DNA of 64,000 bases from Bacillus sp. BHET2 (GTDB lineage: Bacteria; Bacillota; Bacilli; Bacillales; Bacillaceae_B), in contig NZ_VCQN01000006.1 in assembly GCF_005938125.1 (NCBI RefSeq), forward strand, positions 1-64,000. The letters are read 5' to 3'. The notes under the pieces are model-generated. The model was given only the letters and a program-made list of their open reading frames with translations. It ran no database searches and was not told the DNA's origin. Shown here piece by piece: positions 54,007-62,842 of this stretch (its first letter is position 1; each line of letters begins with the position of its first letter). The position numbers and the translations under genes were made by a program.

Positions 54007-55323
54007 ATGAATCAAGAAAAAGGAAATTTATTGGCATTACTGCCCTTAATCATATTTGTTTCTCTGTTCCTAGGAGCAGGCATTATTTCAGGAGACTTTT
54101 ATGCATTTCCAGTACTCGTATCGATTATTATTGCAGCAGTTGTAGCTTTAGTGATGAACCGCAAAGAAACGTTAACCGCCAAAATTGAGCGATTCGCTAA
54201 AGGAGCCGGGCACCCTGATATTATGATCATGGTTTTCATCTTCTTATTAGCAGGCGCCTTTTCAGGGGTCGCTGAAAAGATGGGAGCCGTTGACGCCACC
54301 GTCAATTTTGCTCTTTCGGTGCTTCCTGGTAATCTCCTCATCGTTGGATTATTCATGATCGCCGCGTTCATTTCGTTATCCATGGGAACATCGATGGGGA
54401 CAATTGCTGCCCTTGCGCCAATCGGTGTCGGAATTAGTTCAGGAACAGATATTTCAATGCCCCTTGCCATGGCGACCGTCATTGGAGGAGCGATGTTCGG
54501 GGATAACTTATCATTCATCTCAGATACGACAATTGCAGCCGTTCGTACACAGAAAACGGAGATGAAGGATAAATTCAAAGTCAATTTCTTTATTGTCTTA
54601 CCTGCCGCCATCGTCACAATGGTGATTCTGTTCGTCCTTACAATGGGAAATCAATCATCTGTCGGGGCGGAAGGCTTCAATTGGATTAAAATCCTGCCTT
54701 ACCTTGGCGTCATTATTGCCGCTCTTGCAGGGTTAAACGTGTTCGCTGTTCTGTTTGGAGGAATCCTGTTAGCTGGTATCATCGGATTCCTTGATGGAAG
54801 CTTTACACCATCCAGTTATTTCGGGAGTGTAGCCGAGGGAATGACAGGCATGGCAGAGATCGTGATTCTTTCAATTCTCATCGGGGGTGTGGTTGAACTG
54901 ATTCGTCATAACGGTGGAATTCAGGCTATCCTATATCATGCCACACGCAGGATCAAGTCTCCTCAGGGAGCACAGCTTGCTACCGCAGGGCTAGTCAGTT
55001 CCACTAATCTTTGTACAGCCAATAATACCATTTCGATTATTATTGCAGGACCACTTGCCAAAACACTTAGTAACCAGTATGGAGTGGATGCACGTAAATC
55101 TGCAAGTATCCTTGATATTTTCTCTTGCGCCGTTCAAGGGCTGATCCCATACGGAGCACAGGCACTGTTAGTGGCTGAAGTTGCAGGCATATCACCTGTC
55201 AGCATTATTCCATATGCCTTCTACCCTGTATTGATAGCGATTTGCGGCTTGATTGCGATTCAGTTTGCCTTGCCGAAATTCACTCGAAAATCCGCAGCTA
55301 AGATTGATCCCGTTCAATCTTAA
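54007..55323 (+). CDS. metT: NhaC-superfamily carrier, probable methionine transporter
   Basis: A 438-residue polytopic protein of the Na+/H+ antiporter-like NhaC family (SMGTSMGTIAALAPIGVGIS, IGGAMFGDNLSFISDTTIAA, CAVQGLIPYGAQALL). Sequence alone suggests a cation antiporter. The SAM riboswitch ahead of it points to methionine uptake, as comparative genomics proposed for MetT carriers. AAGGAG lies eight bases before the ATG at 54007. Confidence 0.8.
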   Translation: MNQEKGNLLALLPLIIFVSLFLGAGIISGDFYAFPVLVSIIIAAVVALVMNRKETLTAKIERFAKGAGHPDIMIMVFIFLLAGAFSGVAEKMGAVDATVNFALSVLPGNLLIVGLFMIAAFISLSMGTSMGTIAALAPIGVGISSGTDISMPLAMATVIGGAMFGDNLSFISDTTIAAVRTQKTEMKDKFKVNFFIVLPAAIVTMVILFVLTMGNQSSVGAEGFNWIKILPYLGVIIAALAGLNVFAVLFGGILLAGIIGFLDGSFTPSSYFGSVAEGMTGMAEIVILSILIGGVVELIRHNGGIQAILYHATRRIKSPQGAQLATAGLVSSTNLCTANNTISIIIAGPLAKTLSNQYGVDARKSASILDIFSCAVQGLIPYGAQALLVAEVAGISPVSIIPYAFYPVLIAICGLIAIQFALPKFTRKSAAKIDPVQS

Positions 55324-55334
55324 TCATTAATGTT

Positions 55335-55373
55335 AGAGAGACTCTTCCTTTGTGGAGTGTCTCTCTTTTTTTT
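55335..55373 (+). terminator. Terminator after metT
   Basis: AGAGAGACTCTTCC pairs with GGAGTGTCTCTCT, followed by eight T. Confidence 0.88.
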
Positions 55374-55450
55374 GATGTGGATGATGTGTGAATGATGAAA
55401 AATCACCATTTTTCCTATGCTCTTTTTTATAATTTGGAACGATTTCAATC

Positions 55451-55486
55451 GTGGTGGGGCACTTTCGCCCTTTGTTGTGCCGAATA
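55451..55486 (+). repeat. Two-unit remnant of the phased array family (array 4)
   Basis: GGGGCACTT at 55456 and GTGCCGAAT at 55477 are 21 bases apart. The second unit ends in GCCGAAT, like the terminal GCCAAAT units of arrays 2 and 3. Confidence 0.6.
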
Positions 55487-55531
55487 TTGATATCAATCAT
55501 CCTGATGGTTAATCAAACGGTGTTGCTCACT

Positions 55532-55564
55532 AAAAAAAGCAGATTCCTCAGAAAGGAACCTGCT
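55532..55564 (-). terminator. Terminator after the SDR gene
   Basis: AGCAGGTTCC pairs with GGAATCTGCT on the minus strand, followed by seven T. Confidence 0.85.
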
Positions 55565-55570
55565 CTCGTC

Positions 55571-56326
55571 TTATAATAGATCATTCACATGATATAGCTT
55601 TCCGCTTTCGATGTCGCTTTCAGTTATGAGCTTCAATAGGGCATCGGCGACAGTATCCGTACTACGAAGCATCCCCTCTTCTTTGTAACGCTGGAAGGAT
55701 TCAACGTCAGCGAAGGCCTCCTTGGATGACGATCGGATTTCACCCTGCATATCCGTATCCATCACCCCTGGACTGAAGGCAATGACCTGATGGCGGCTAT
55801 GCTTTTTGGAAAGCTCTAAACTAACCGTCTCTGTCAGCATATTCACTCCCGCCTTTGTCGCGCAATAAGTGCTCCATCCATAAACGGGACGGCTGCCTGC
55901 ACCGGAACTGATGTTGATCATAATCATTTTCGTTTCTGAGCCCTGTGCTGCTTTTAACATCTCATTCGTCGCAATCATCGGAGATAGCAGATTCACATTC
56001 ACACTCGTTTCAAGTGCATGATTTTCCACCTGACCTGATGGATTGATTGGCGTCACCACACCTGCATTTTGAACAACATATAAGATATCAGGTTTATGTG
56101 CAAAGGTCTTTTCCCCCACCTCACGGAAAACTTCTTCTGTTTGTCCGGATTGAGAAAGGTCGCACGGAAAGAATTCATACGGCAGGTCTTTTTCCTCGGC
56201 TAGTTTAATTAACCGTTCATTATCGGAACGGGATATATTCATAACCCCTATGCCCTTTTCTAGATAGAGTTTGGCAATCGATTCGCCTAAACCTCTTGTT
56301 GCTCCTGTCACAATTGCATAATCCAT
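55571..56326 (-). CDS. Short-chain dehydrogenase, benzil reductase-like (YueD)
   Basis: A 251-residue SDR enzyme with NADP-binding TGATRGLG (7-14), NAG at 87-89, a serine at 140-141 and YxxxK (Tyr154, Lys158). It is most like YueD/benzil reductase and sepiapterin reductase of Bacillus, which reduce one carbonyl of a diketone with NADPH. Natural substrate unknown. Confidence 0.87.
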   Translation of the reverse strand: MDYAIVTGATRGLGESIAKLYLEKGIGVMNISRSDNERLIKLAEEKDLPYEFFPCDLSQSGQTEEVFREVGEKTFAHKPDILYVVQNAGVVTPINPSGQVENHALETSVNVNLLSPMIATNEMLKAAQGSETKMIMINISSGAGSRPVYGWSTYCATKAGVNMLTETVSLELSKKHSRHQVIAFSPGVMDTDMQGEIRSSSKEAFADVESFQRYKEEGMLRSTDTVADALLKLITESDIESGKLYHVNDLL

Positions 56327-56437
56327 ATCGAATCATCTCCTTCTTACCTACTGATTATAATGGAGAGTTATCTTTTTACAAAAAATTAAGCATTAGTTTA
56401 ACAGAAGATTTACAAATAAAGAGTCTACTTTGTTCAA

Positions 56438-57223
56438 TTAAGGCATACTCTCATCAATCAGATGATATTCGGGAATAAGATCAGACAGCGGGACAATAGA
56501 GGCTTTTTTCTCATAGAGAGGCAGAAACTCTTTTAACATAGTCGCCACCTTGATTCCTGTAACTCCTACATGGCCGATGGCGATTGTCGCGTTATCACTG
56601 TCTAATTCTCTTGAAAGAAGTCTTGCTTGCTTCCCTATATGCTGAATGGTGTATACGTCATCAAAGAATAATTCGTTTTCAAGATAGGGAACGCCTAATT
56701 CTTTCGATAGCCTTGGGATCACACTCTTCCCCGTTGTCTTACTATCCAGGTAAAATAATCCTTTCTCTTTGCAGGTGTCGAGGACAATCCTCATGACCCG
56801 CTCATCTGCCGTAGCCTTTGATCCCATATGATGATTGACTCCTACTGCATAGGGTACTTCCTCGATCGCCTGCTCTACCCTCTTTCTGATTTCGCCATTT
56901 GACAGAGAGGTGGTAATCGCCCCGGGTCCAAGCCAGCTCGCTTTCCCAGATATCGGTTCCATTGGAAGATGAACGATGACCTCATGACCCTTTTGATGGG
57001 CTTTTTCAGCATCTTCACGGGTAGTTGGCAGAAAAGGCATGACTGCTATCGTCAACGTGACAGGAAGGTTCAGAATTTCTGCTGTTCCTTTCATATCATT
57101 TCCTAAATCATCGATCACAATGGCGAGCTCATGATGATGGGCGGGGAGAGGAAGGATATTTCTAGCTGATACTGATGACACAAACGAACAAGCCATCACG
57201 ATACAAATGAACAGGATTCTCAT
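56438..57223 (-). CDS. Divergent polysaccharide deacetylase (YibQ-like, secreted)
   Basis: A 261-residue protein with signal peptide (cleavage near SVSARN) and a NodB-like barrel of the divergent YibQ/DUF610 group. Visible blocks are LAIVIDDLGNDMKGT, VIVHLPMEP, GVNHHMGSKAT, LDSKTTGKSVIP and IAIGHVGVTG. The aspartates and histidines suggest a metal site. Expected to act outside the membrane on wall polymer. Confidence 0.82.
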   Translation of the reverse strand: MRILFICIVMACSFVSSVSARNILPLPAHHHELAIVIDDLGNDMKGTAEILNLPVTLTIAVMPFLPTTREDAEKAHQKGHEVIVHLPMEPISGKASWLGPGAITTSLSNGEIRKRVEQAIEEVPYAVGVNHHMGSKATADERVMRIVLDTCKEKGLFYLDSKTTGKSVIPRLSKELGVPYLENELFFDDVYTIQHIGKQARLLSRELDSDNATIAIGHVGVTGIKVATMLKEFLPLYEKKASIVPLSDLIPEYHLIDESMP

Positions 57224-57288
57224 CTTTCAACACTCCTTTTTTCTTTAGGATGTCCATTTCGGGGAGGATATACGAATGAGGTCCGTCC

Positions 57289-57750
57289 CTAATGATCCCA
57301 TGCTTTGGTGGGACGGTCGCTTGGGTAGCCGTGGGTTTGGCGGTGGGTTTTGCGTTGTGCGGTGAAGTCCCACCAATTTTTGGTGCTTGTTGGGTGGTTT
57401 GCGTGGTGGACGACGCATCTGAGTGAGTCTTCTACGCAGGGATCCATCCATACGCCGTATTTCTTTTCTAAGAGGATAATGAGTTCCTCTCCCTTTTCAT
57501 CTTTTATGTCTTCATAGGTGTAGTACCCAAGATCTGCTACGACATTATGCGCCATATTCGGCCCGATAGATGGGATTTGTTGAAAGATGGACATACCGAC
57601 TAAGTAACGTGCTCTTTCTATTGAAACACCCAGTTTATCACTTAGATGTTTCGGTGGGAGTTCATGGATATTACCCAGTTTAATTTTCTCTTTACGAAGT
57701 GCCGATCTTTCCTCATCTGTCAGTGGTAATTTAGGGCTCTTTCTACTCAT
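57289..57750 (-). CDS. Cdd1-type helix-hairpin-helix protein
   Basis: A 153-residue protein with a helix-hairpin-helix segment (GMSIFQQIPSIGPNMAHNVVADLG) and the C-terminal pattern YGVWMDPCVEDSLRCVVHHA of the Cdd1 (pathogenicity locus) family. DNA binding is likely; function unknown. The last 25 residues are low in family similarity and rich in His and Thr. Twelve bases follow the permease gene's terminal region on the same strand. Confidence 0.75.
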   Translation of the reverse strand: MSRKSPKLPLTDEERSALRKEKIKLGNIHELPPKHLSDKLGVSIERARYLVGMSIFQQIPSIGPNMAHNVVADLGYYTYEDIKDEKGEELIILLEKKYGVWMDPCVEDSLRCVVHHANHPTSTKNWWDFTAQRKTHRQTHGYPSDRPTKAWDH

Positions 57751-57762
57751 TCTCGCATCTCC

Positions 57763-59742
57763 TCATCCTTTAAAGGTGTGCTGGTGTATTAACTTGAAGT
57801 CTTCAACCGCTGGACTGTACGTTTTTTTCTTTATTAATGAATGTTTCTTCTTTATTGGCTTATTGCTAACAAGGACCCCTACTTTCGTTTGTTGTATTTC
57901 CTTCACACCTTGAACGATAAGCTGCATGGCAATGATTGAGATCATAAAGGCCACTAAAGGGGCAATGACGATCCAATACTTACCGGTCATAAGGGAATCC
58001 TTCGTGGAGCTAATCAACCCCGACCATTCAAATGTACCAGATTTCGGAGGATCGGGTAGTAACCCACCCTTGATAATGGTACCTCCCAAAAAGAGGTGAA
58101 ATAATCCCAGATGGACAAGGACTAGAAGGGTTTGGATAAATTGCTGTCCCCATATAATGAATAATCTTGGAGCGAGATGAGGGAATAGATGAGTCCAGAG
58201 CAGGTGCTTATTACTCCCACCTAGGAGCTTCGCAGAAAGGACGAAATCCTGTTTTCCCAATAGCTTAAGCTCATTTCCGATTAATACTGTCGTTAATGGA
58301 AGTACCAGGATTGTTAACACGACTGCTTCAAACACTAAGCGTTCAAACATGGAATGATCCCATCCAAGAACCGGGAATCCCCATAGTACAGGCCTTAATA
58401 GAAGATACGCAATCAGACTTAAGGGCAGAAAATGAATAGAATCAACCAAGCGGTCAAGCCAGTTCTTCCTTGTCTCTTTCAGGTGAAAATGGTACACAAT
58501 ACCAAGATAGAATCCACCGATTACCCTCATTGACGCCACGACTAAAGCGAACAAAAGGGTATACTTCGCCCCAACGATAAGTTGGTCGAGGATGCTATAA
58601 CCAAAGAAATCCGACCCCAAGATCATTTCTCCAAAGGGTTTATGCGGAGGTGCACTAATGATTCGCCCCTCATCATTTTTCATGAAATTGATATGTTTAA
58701 CCGGCTCTTCCTTCACCCATGAATAGAGGAAACTAGTCACAATCAAGATGAAGATCACGCTAAAGCCGATGGCAAACTTCCCATTGTGCATATGCTGCCA
58801 CCATAACCGTTTAATAGTAGAGAGCCAACCCCAAATTTTCCACTCATTCCACTTTGTTTTATCTTTCTTGTATTTGGAGTGATCTTCGCTACTTTCGTGA
58901 TTAATCCAAAGGTATACACCTTGATATACCACGAAAAAAGGCGTGTAGATCATAATTAATGAAATGGCAATCACCATAGGTCGGAAATCATGAACAATAT
59001 AATAAGTGATCCCTTTCATATTAAAAATCGTTTCAATGATAAATAGACTTGATAACATTCCCCATATGATCAACTTGCCATGAGAAAAAAGGCTCGGAGA
59101 AATATTTTTCATGACATGGGAAAAGAGAATTCTGCCTTTAGACATTCCCTTACTTTGGGCAAATTCAATATGAGGCTTCAGCAACTCTTCCTCCATGATG
59201 AAAAGCATAATACGGAAGAATGAGATCATGGGGATGATGGATAGAGTGATCATTGGAGCAAGAAATACCTTTTCCTCCCCAAACTCGGTAAAGTTCATGA
59301 GTTCTACACCGAAATATTTAAACACATAGACAATCAGAAGCTGGAGCATGAAAGCAACCATTAAATCTGGGACTGTCTCAAAGAGATTTAATACTTTCTT
59401 AAGAGCGGATGTCAGCGGGCGTGGTAAAAATACGGTGAAAATGGTAAGGATAAAGGCGATTCCAAGCCCAATGCCCAAAGCTCCACCTATGATCTGAAGT
59501 GAATACAAATATGGTCCCCAAAGGATGTCCAGAAAATCGACAGTAACTCCCTTATAAGAGTAACTCCAACTTTCCCCATCCATAAACACAAAGATAAACT
59601 TGATAAATCCCTCAATGTACCCTACAAAATTGTATAACCCCTTTTCTCTGAATACTTCCGGCGCGATACTCACGGCTAAGATCCCAATCAGACCAAGAAT
59701 ATAGTAGAAAATAAATTTGATCGGAAACACGAAAAACTTCAT
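57763..59742 (-). CDS. Fused double ABC permease, dipeptide/nickel type
   Basis: A 659-residue protein, twice the usual size. The first half (about 1-285) has an N-terminal anchor and a DppB-like permease domain with FAQSKGMSKGRILFSHVMKN. A charged linker follows (about 283-305). The second half has a DppC-like domain with LSAKLLGGSNKHLLWTHLFPH. The conserved EAA glycine is present in both. No ATPase or binding protein is adjacent, so it must use partners encoded elsewhere or have lost them. Confidence 0.82.
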   Translation of the reverse strand: MKFFVFPIKFIFYYILGLIGILAVSIAPEVFREKGLYNFVGYIEGFIKFIFVFMDGESWSYSYKGVTVDFLDILWGPYLYSLQIIGGALGIGLGIAFILTIFTVFLPRPLTSALKKVLNLFETVPDLMVAFMLQLLIVYVFKYFGVELMNFTEFGEEKVFLAPMITLSIIPMISFFRIMLFIMEEELLKPHIEFAQSKGMSKGRILFSHVMKNISPSLFSHGKLIIWGMLSSLFIIETIFNMKGITYYIVHDFRPMVIAISLIMIYTPFFVVYQGVYLWINHESSEDHSKYKKDKTKWNEWKIWGWLSTIKRLWWQHMHNGKFAIGFSVIFILIVTSFLYSWVKEEPVKHINFMKNDEGRIISAPPHKPFGEMILGSDFFGYSILDQLIVGAKYTLLFALVVASMRVIGGFYLGIVYHFHLKETRKNWLDRLVDSIHFLPLSLIAYLLLRPVLWGFPVLGWDHSMFERLVFEAVVLTILVLPLTTVLIGNELKLLGKQDFVLSAKLLGGSNKHLLWTHLFPHLAPRLFIIWGQQFIQTLLVLVHLGLFHLFLGGTIIKGGLLPDPPKSGTFEWSGLISSTKDSLMTGKYWIVIAPLVAFMISIIAMQLIVQGVKEIQQTKVGVLVSNKPIKKKHSLIKKKTYSPAVEDFKLIHQHTFKG

Positions 59743-59831
59743 TGATTCCTTCCCCCTTTTTTTCCCTTTTCCACAGTTTAATGGAAATGTTAAAATTTTT
59801 CAATTTTATTTCAAATCTGACAATTACATGA

Positions 59832-59868
59832 CAAAAAAGAGTGACTCACTATGTTTCTGAGTCACTCT
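59832..59868 (-). terminator. Terminator after the EAL gene
   Basis: AGAGTGACTCA pairs with TGAGTCACTCT around nine bases on the minus strand, followed by six T. Confidence 0.88.
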
Positions 59869-59875
59869 TCCCCAT

Positions 59876-60586
59876 TTACGCCAATAACTGACTTGGCCTG
59901 CCTAAATAAAAGCCTTGGCCGATGGTAATGCCGATGTCCTTTGCCACTTGCATATCCTGTTCAGTCTCAATTCCTTCTAAGACAATCACGGTATCACTGC
60001 CATAAAATTTACTAAAAAAGGAAAGGAATCGTTGTTTCTTTGTATCTTGGGCTAAATTCATCGCAAAATAGCGGTCAAGTTTAATGATTTCAGGTTCATA
60101 CTCAATGGATTTCTTGATAGAGGATGTTCCTTGCCCGAAATCATCGATCGCATACCACACACCAAACTGTTTGAGCTCTGAAAGGGAACTTTTCAACAAT
60201 GGATTCTGCCACAATTCTTCAGCACTTGATTCATTGATTTCCAATACAAGGCGTCCCTCTATGTCAGGATGCTTCTTCATGAGGTTATAGAAATAAGTGT
60301 GAAAACTGGGGTGCAGAATTGTCGTAATATAAATGTTCAGGAATAATTTACAGTCCTTGAGACCATTCTTCGAAAAGTTTTCCAGAGCTTTTGATATGGA
60401 TAAGGTATCAAGCTTATAGAGAATATTTGCTTTCATGGCCGATTGAAATACACTTTCTGGATTTTCGTTATACTTGTTTCGTAACAAACCTTCATAAGCA
60501 TAGAGGGTTCGATGTTCACCCATCTGATATAAAGGCTGAAAATCATGATAGATTAAGTCATTTTGAAAAATAGTAAAGATGTTCAT
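59876..60586 (-). CDS. EAL-domain cyclic-di-GMP phosphodiesterase
   Basis: A 236-residue single EAL domain. Key residues appear intact: Glu in YEGLLR (the EAL/ExLxR site), Asn in FLNIYI, Glu in LEINESS, DD in AIDDFGQG, Lys in IIKLDR, Glu in LEGIET and Gln in IGQGFYLGRP. It should hydrolyse c-di-GMP to pGpG. No sensor or membrane domain is attached. The ATG at 60586 is preferred (GGGG ahead). A terminator-like hairpin lies in its leader. Confidence 0.87.
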   Translation of the reverse strand: MNIFTIFQNDLIYHDFQPLYQMGEHRTLYAYEGLLRNKYNENPESVFQSAMKANILYKLDTLSISKALENFSKNGLKDCKLFLNIYITTILHPSFHTYFYNLMKKHPDIEGRLVLEINESSAEELWQNPLLKSSLSELKQFGVWYAIDDFGQGTSSIKKSIEYEPEIIKLDRYFAMNLAQDTKKQRFLSFFSKFYGSDTVIVLEGIETEQDMQVAKDIGITIGQGFYLGRPSQLLA

Positions 60587-60626
60587 AGGACCCCTATACT
60601 CTCTCTTTATTTTTTGACATTTTCTA

Positions 60627-60720
60627 TAAAAAAACCACACAAAAACGCATTATGTGCGTTCGTATGTGGTCGGTTGCGCTACTAGCTCCCCTAAGTGTAA
60701 GCGCCCAACTATCATTTAGG
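60627..60720 (-). promoter_or_regulatory. Candidate attenuator leader of the EAL gene
   Basis: On the minus strand a terminator-like hairpin (CCACA/TGTGG outer and ACGCA/TGCGT inner, then seven T at 60628..60634) lies 40 bases before the EAL start. Upstream, CCTAA/TTAGG (60716..60720 with 60690..60694) and GCGCT/AGCGC (60700..60704 with 60676..60680) can form alternative stems. The layout suggests conditional termination. It does not match the c-di-GMP-I or -II aptamers that I know. Confidence 0.5.
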
Positions 60721-60845
60721 TTCAAAGCTCCCATTCGAATTGTCATTTTCTGAAGATATTTGTCTTATAAGAAAAATATACCACATATATAGTACTTATG
60801 GTGTGTATTTTATCCAACTTATTAGAAAATTCTCAAATAATAGCT

Positions 60846-61430
60846 TTATTTCGATACATATGGGCTGTCTTTTATCCAAAATCTCCATGGATAATCCTTT
60901 GCTTCTCCCGTATTATCAATCCCTACCCGTTTTCCAGTTGCAATCTTTTCTGGTTTATAACCCTTGGTGATCATTAAGGGTGGCTCTAAGAAGCTTCCCC
61001 CATAATCCTCCATGGTAATCCCTAACGCTTTCGTCAGTTTCCCAGGGCCACTTGTCCAATTTCTCTTTACATGTCCCGATCTTCTGTTTGCCATAAGCTC
61101 CAATCCCTCAAGAGGTTCAACCGCTCTAATGAGGATTGCTTCAGGTTTCTCCTGTTCTCCACTCACTACGTTCACCAAACAGTGGGTATGCATGACATAT
61201 GTATAAATTCGTCCGGCTTCATGAAACATCACTTCCGTCCGTTTTGTTCTTCTATTTCCATAGCTGTGGGCCGCTCTGTCTTCTGGCCCTAAGTAAGCTT
61301 CGGTCTCTACAATATAACCAGAAGCAACTCCCTCTTTCGTTTCTTTCACCAACACACAGCCTAACAATTCCTTAGCGAGCTCCAATGTAGGCTGTTCGTA
61401 AAAGCCTGGGGGCATAGGGGTATGGTTCAT
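60846..61430 (-). CDS. 3-methyladenine DNA glycosylase (AAG/MPG family)
   Basis: A 194-residue glycosylase with LAKELLGCVLV, the catalytic-site segment IVETEAYLGPEDRAAHSYG, YTYVMHTHCLVNVV and GPGKLTKALGI. It removes alkylated purines to start base excision repair. The ATG at 61430 has AAGGAG eight bases ahead; a longer upstream frame is not supported. Confidence 0.93.
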   Translation of the reverse strand: MNHTPMPPGFYEQPTLELAKELLGCVLVKETKEGVASGYIVETEAYLGPEDRAAHSYGNRRTKRTEVMFHEAGRIYTYVMHTHCLVNVVSGEQEKPEAILIRAVEPLEGLELMANRRSGHVKRNWTSGPGKLTKALGITMEDYGGSFLEPPLMITKGYKPEKIATGKRVGIDNTGEAKDYPWRFWIKDSPYVSK

Positions 61431-61941
61431 TAAATTCACTCCTTGAATGTTGTTTTTAGTTAATCTCCACCTCTCATGTACGGTATACCCAATCCGAACC
61501 AAAATAAATCGATTCCCTTCAGCTTGGAAGGAAGAAAACCTTTATTCCCAAGTCCTCACCCTATTTTTAACAGGATAAAGAACTCTTCATGAGTACATAT
61601 TAAAGACTGATAAAAGCCTTCTCTCATTATGCAATCAACAATATTGGAGTAGGAACTGCGAAGGATTCAAGCCAAGGGATTTATTGGACTCAAATGTTTA
61701 TTGGAAAGTAAAGTTTGGACCGGACCCAACACTATTGGGCCGGTCTATTTATATTTCCCTCCTACTGTAAACCCATCGATTTCTTTATTTTTCTTTGTAC
61801 CAGTCATTCCTATTCCTTCTAAGGCTTACCATACTACGCCTCTGGTCTGACTGTAAAATAATCCTATGGCTCATTGCGGGGACCCTTCGCCTGAATTACA
61901 ATAATACTATAAAATGGAAAAATCCAAAGTGAGGGATTAAA
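61431..61941. other. Long intergenic region with one hairpin
   Basis: Holds no gene I can support. GACCGGACCCAA pairs with TTGGGCCGGTC (61718..61745), next to two copies of TTTATTGGA that are not 21-phased. The right end carries the ribosome site GTGAGGG of the next gene. Confidence 0.5.
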
Positions 61942-62805
61942 ATGAAAAATGCCTTTGCCGTCATCATTGCTCTCTTGGCATTAGGGACACTCTACTTTAT
62001 TCTGAATGACAATACGTCTTTATTTGCGGAAGAAAGTCGGTCAGGAGATCGGATCGAAGTGACCAAGAAGATCGACCATATCGATTTAAATATGGAAAGC
62101 AGCAACACTGAAGTGATCCCCACGGACCAAAATGAAGTCAAGGTTGAAATGAAAGGAAAGGGAACTCTGACTTTAACGCAACAAGGGGAAACGATTGAAG
62201 TAGCGGTCAAGCATAAATGGTATGAATGGGTGGGATTCAATCGTACCTCAAACGTAACCGTGTACATCCCTAAAGAGTATGAACGGAGCATGGGAATCGA
62301 CATTGGATCTGGCAACCTGGTCATGGCGGGAGAATCGAAAGCAATGAGAATGAAGCTTGATAAATTAGTGGTGGAAATGGGTTCCGGGGACATGGAACTT
62401 GCAAACCTTGAGACAAATGTGTTCTCGCATGATGGTTCTTCCGGGAACATGATCGTAAATGCTCTCTCAACAAAAGAAGGGAACGTGGAAATCAGCTCTG
62501 GAGATGTGAAATTAACGAATTATGAAGGTCCATTGAAAGGGGACTTATCCTCAGGGGAATTGACGGTCTCTATGACTGCCCTAAAGGGGGATCTGAACTT
62601 TGATGTCAGCTCCGGGGGAGTGAACCTGGATTTACCGGAAGATGCAAGCTTCAAACTGAATGGGAATGCAAGCAGCGGAGACATTTCCTGCAATCTTCCT
62701 TTACAGAATCAGAAGATAGACAATGGGGACATATGGGGAGTGGCCGGGTCTGGTAAATATACTATCAATGTTTCCGTTTCAAGTGGGAATGTGGATATTT
62801 ATTAA
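61942..62805 (+). CDS. DUF4097 beta-helix protein (LiaG-like)
   Basis: A 287-residue protein with an N-terminal membrane anchor (FAVIIALLALGTLYFIL) and a repetitive beta-strand domain with many SSGD/SGN turns (GSGNLVMAG, GSGDMELAN, SSGDVKLTN, SSGNVDIY). It resembles B. subtilis LiaG, encoded beside the LiaRS envelope-stress system, but no lia genes are adjacent here. Function unknown. Confidence 0.8.
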   Translation: MKNAFAVIIALLALGTLYFILNDNTSLFAEESRSGDRIEVTKKIDHIDLNMESSNTEVIPTDQNEVKVEMKGKGTLTLTQQGETIEVAVKHKWYEWVGFNRTSNVTVYIPKEYERSMGIDIGSGNLVMAGESKAMRMKLDKLVVEMGSGDMELANLETNVFSHDGSSGNMIVNALSTKEGNVEISSGDVKLTNYEGPLKGDLSSGELTVSMTALKGDLNFDVSSGGVNLDLPEDASFKLNGNASSGDISCNLPLQNQKIDNGDIWGVAGSGKYTINVSVSSGNVDIY

Positions 62806-62808
62806 GTT

Positions 62809-62842
62809 AGAGGGTGTCAGGCACTGCCTGACACCCTCTTAT
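62809..62842. terminator. Bidirectional terminator
   Basis: AGAGGGTGTCAGGCA pairs perfectly with TGCCTGACACCCTCT around one base, between two convergent genes. Confidence 0.88.

Noticed and set aside
60627-60735. c-di-GMP riboswitch upstream of the EAL gene
   Set aside because: The conserved GEMM-I core and tetraloop/receptor segments are not found, and class II features are missing; only a generic attenuator is supported.
61671-61745. TTTATTGGA copies and a TTGGGCC hairpin near 61.7 kb as another phased array
   Set aside because: Copies are 17 bases apart rather than 20-21, and the GGGCC belongs to a simple inverted repeat.
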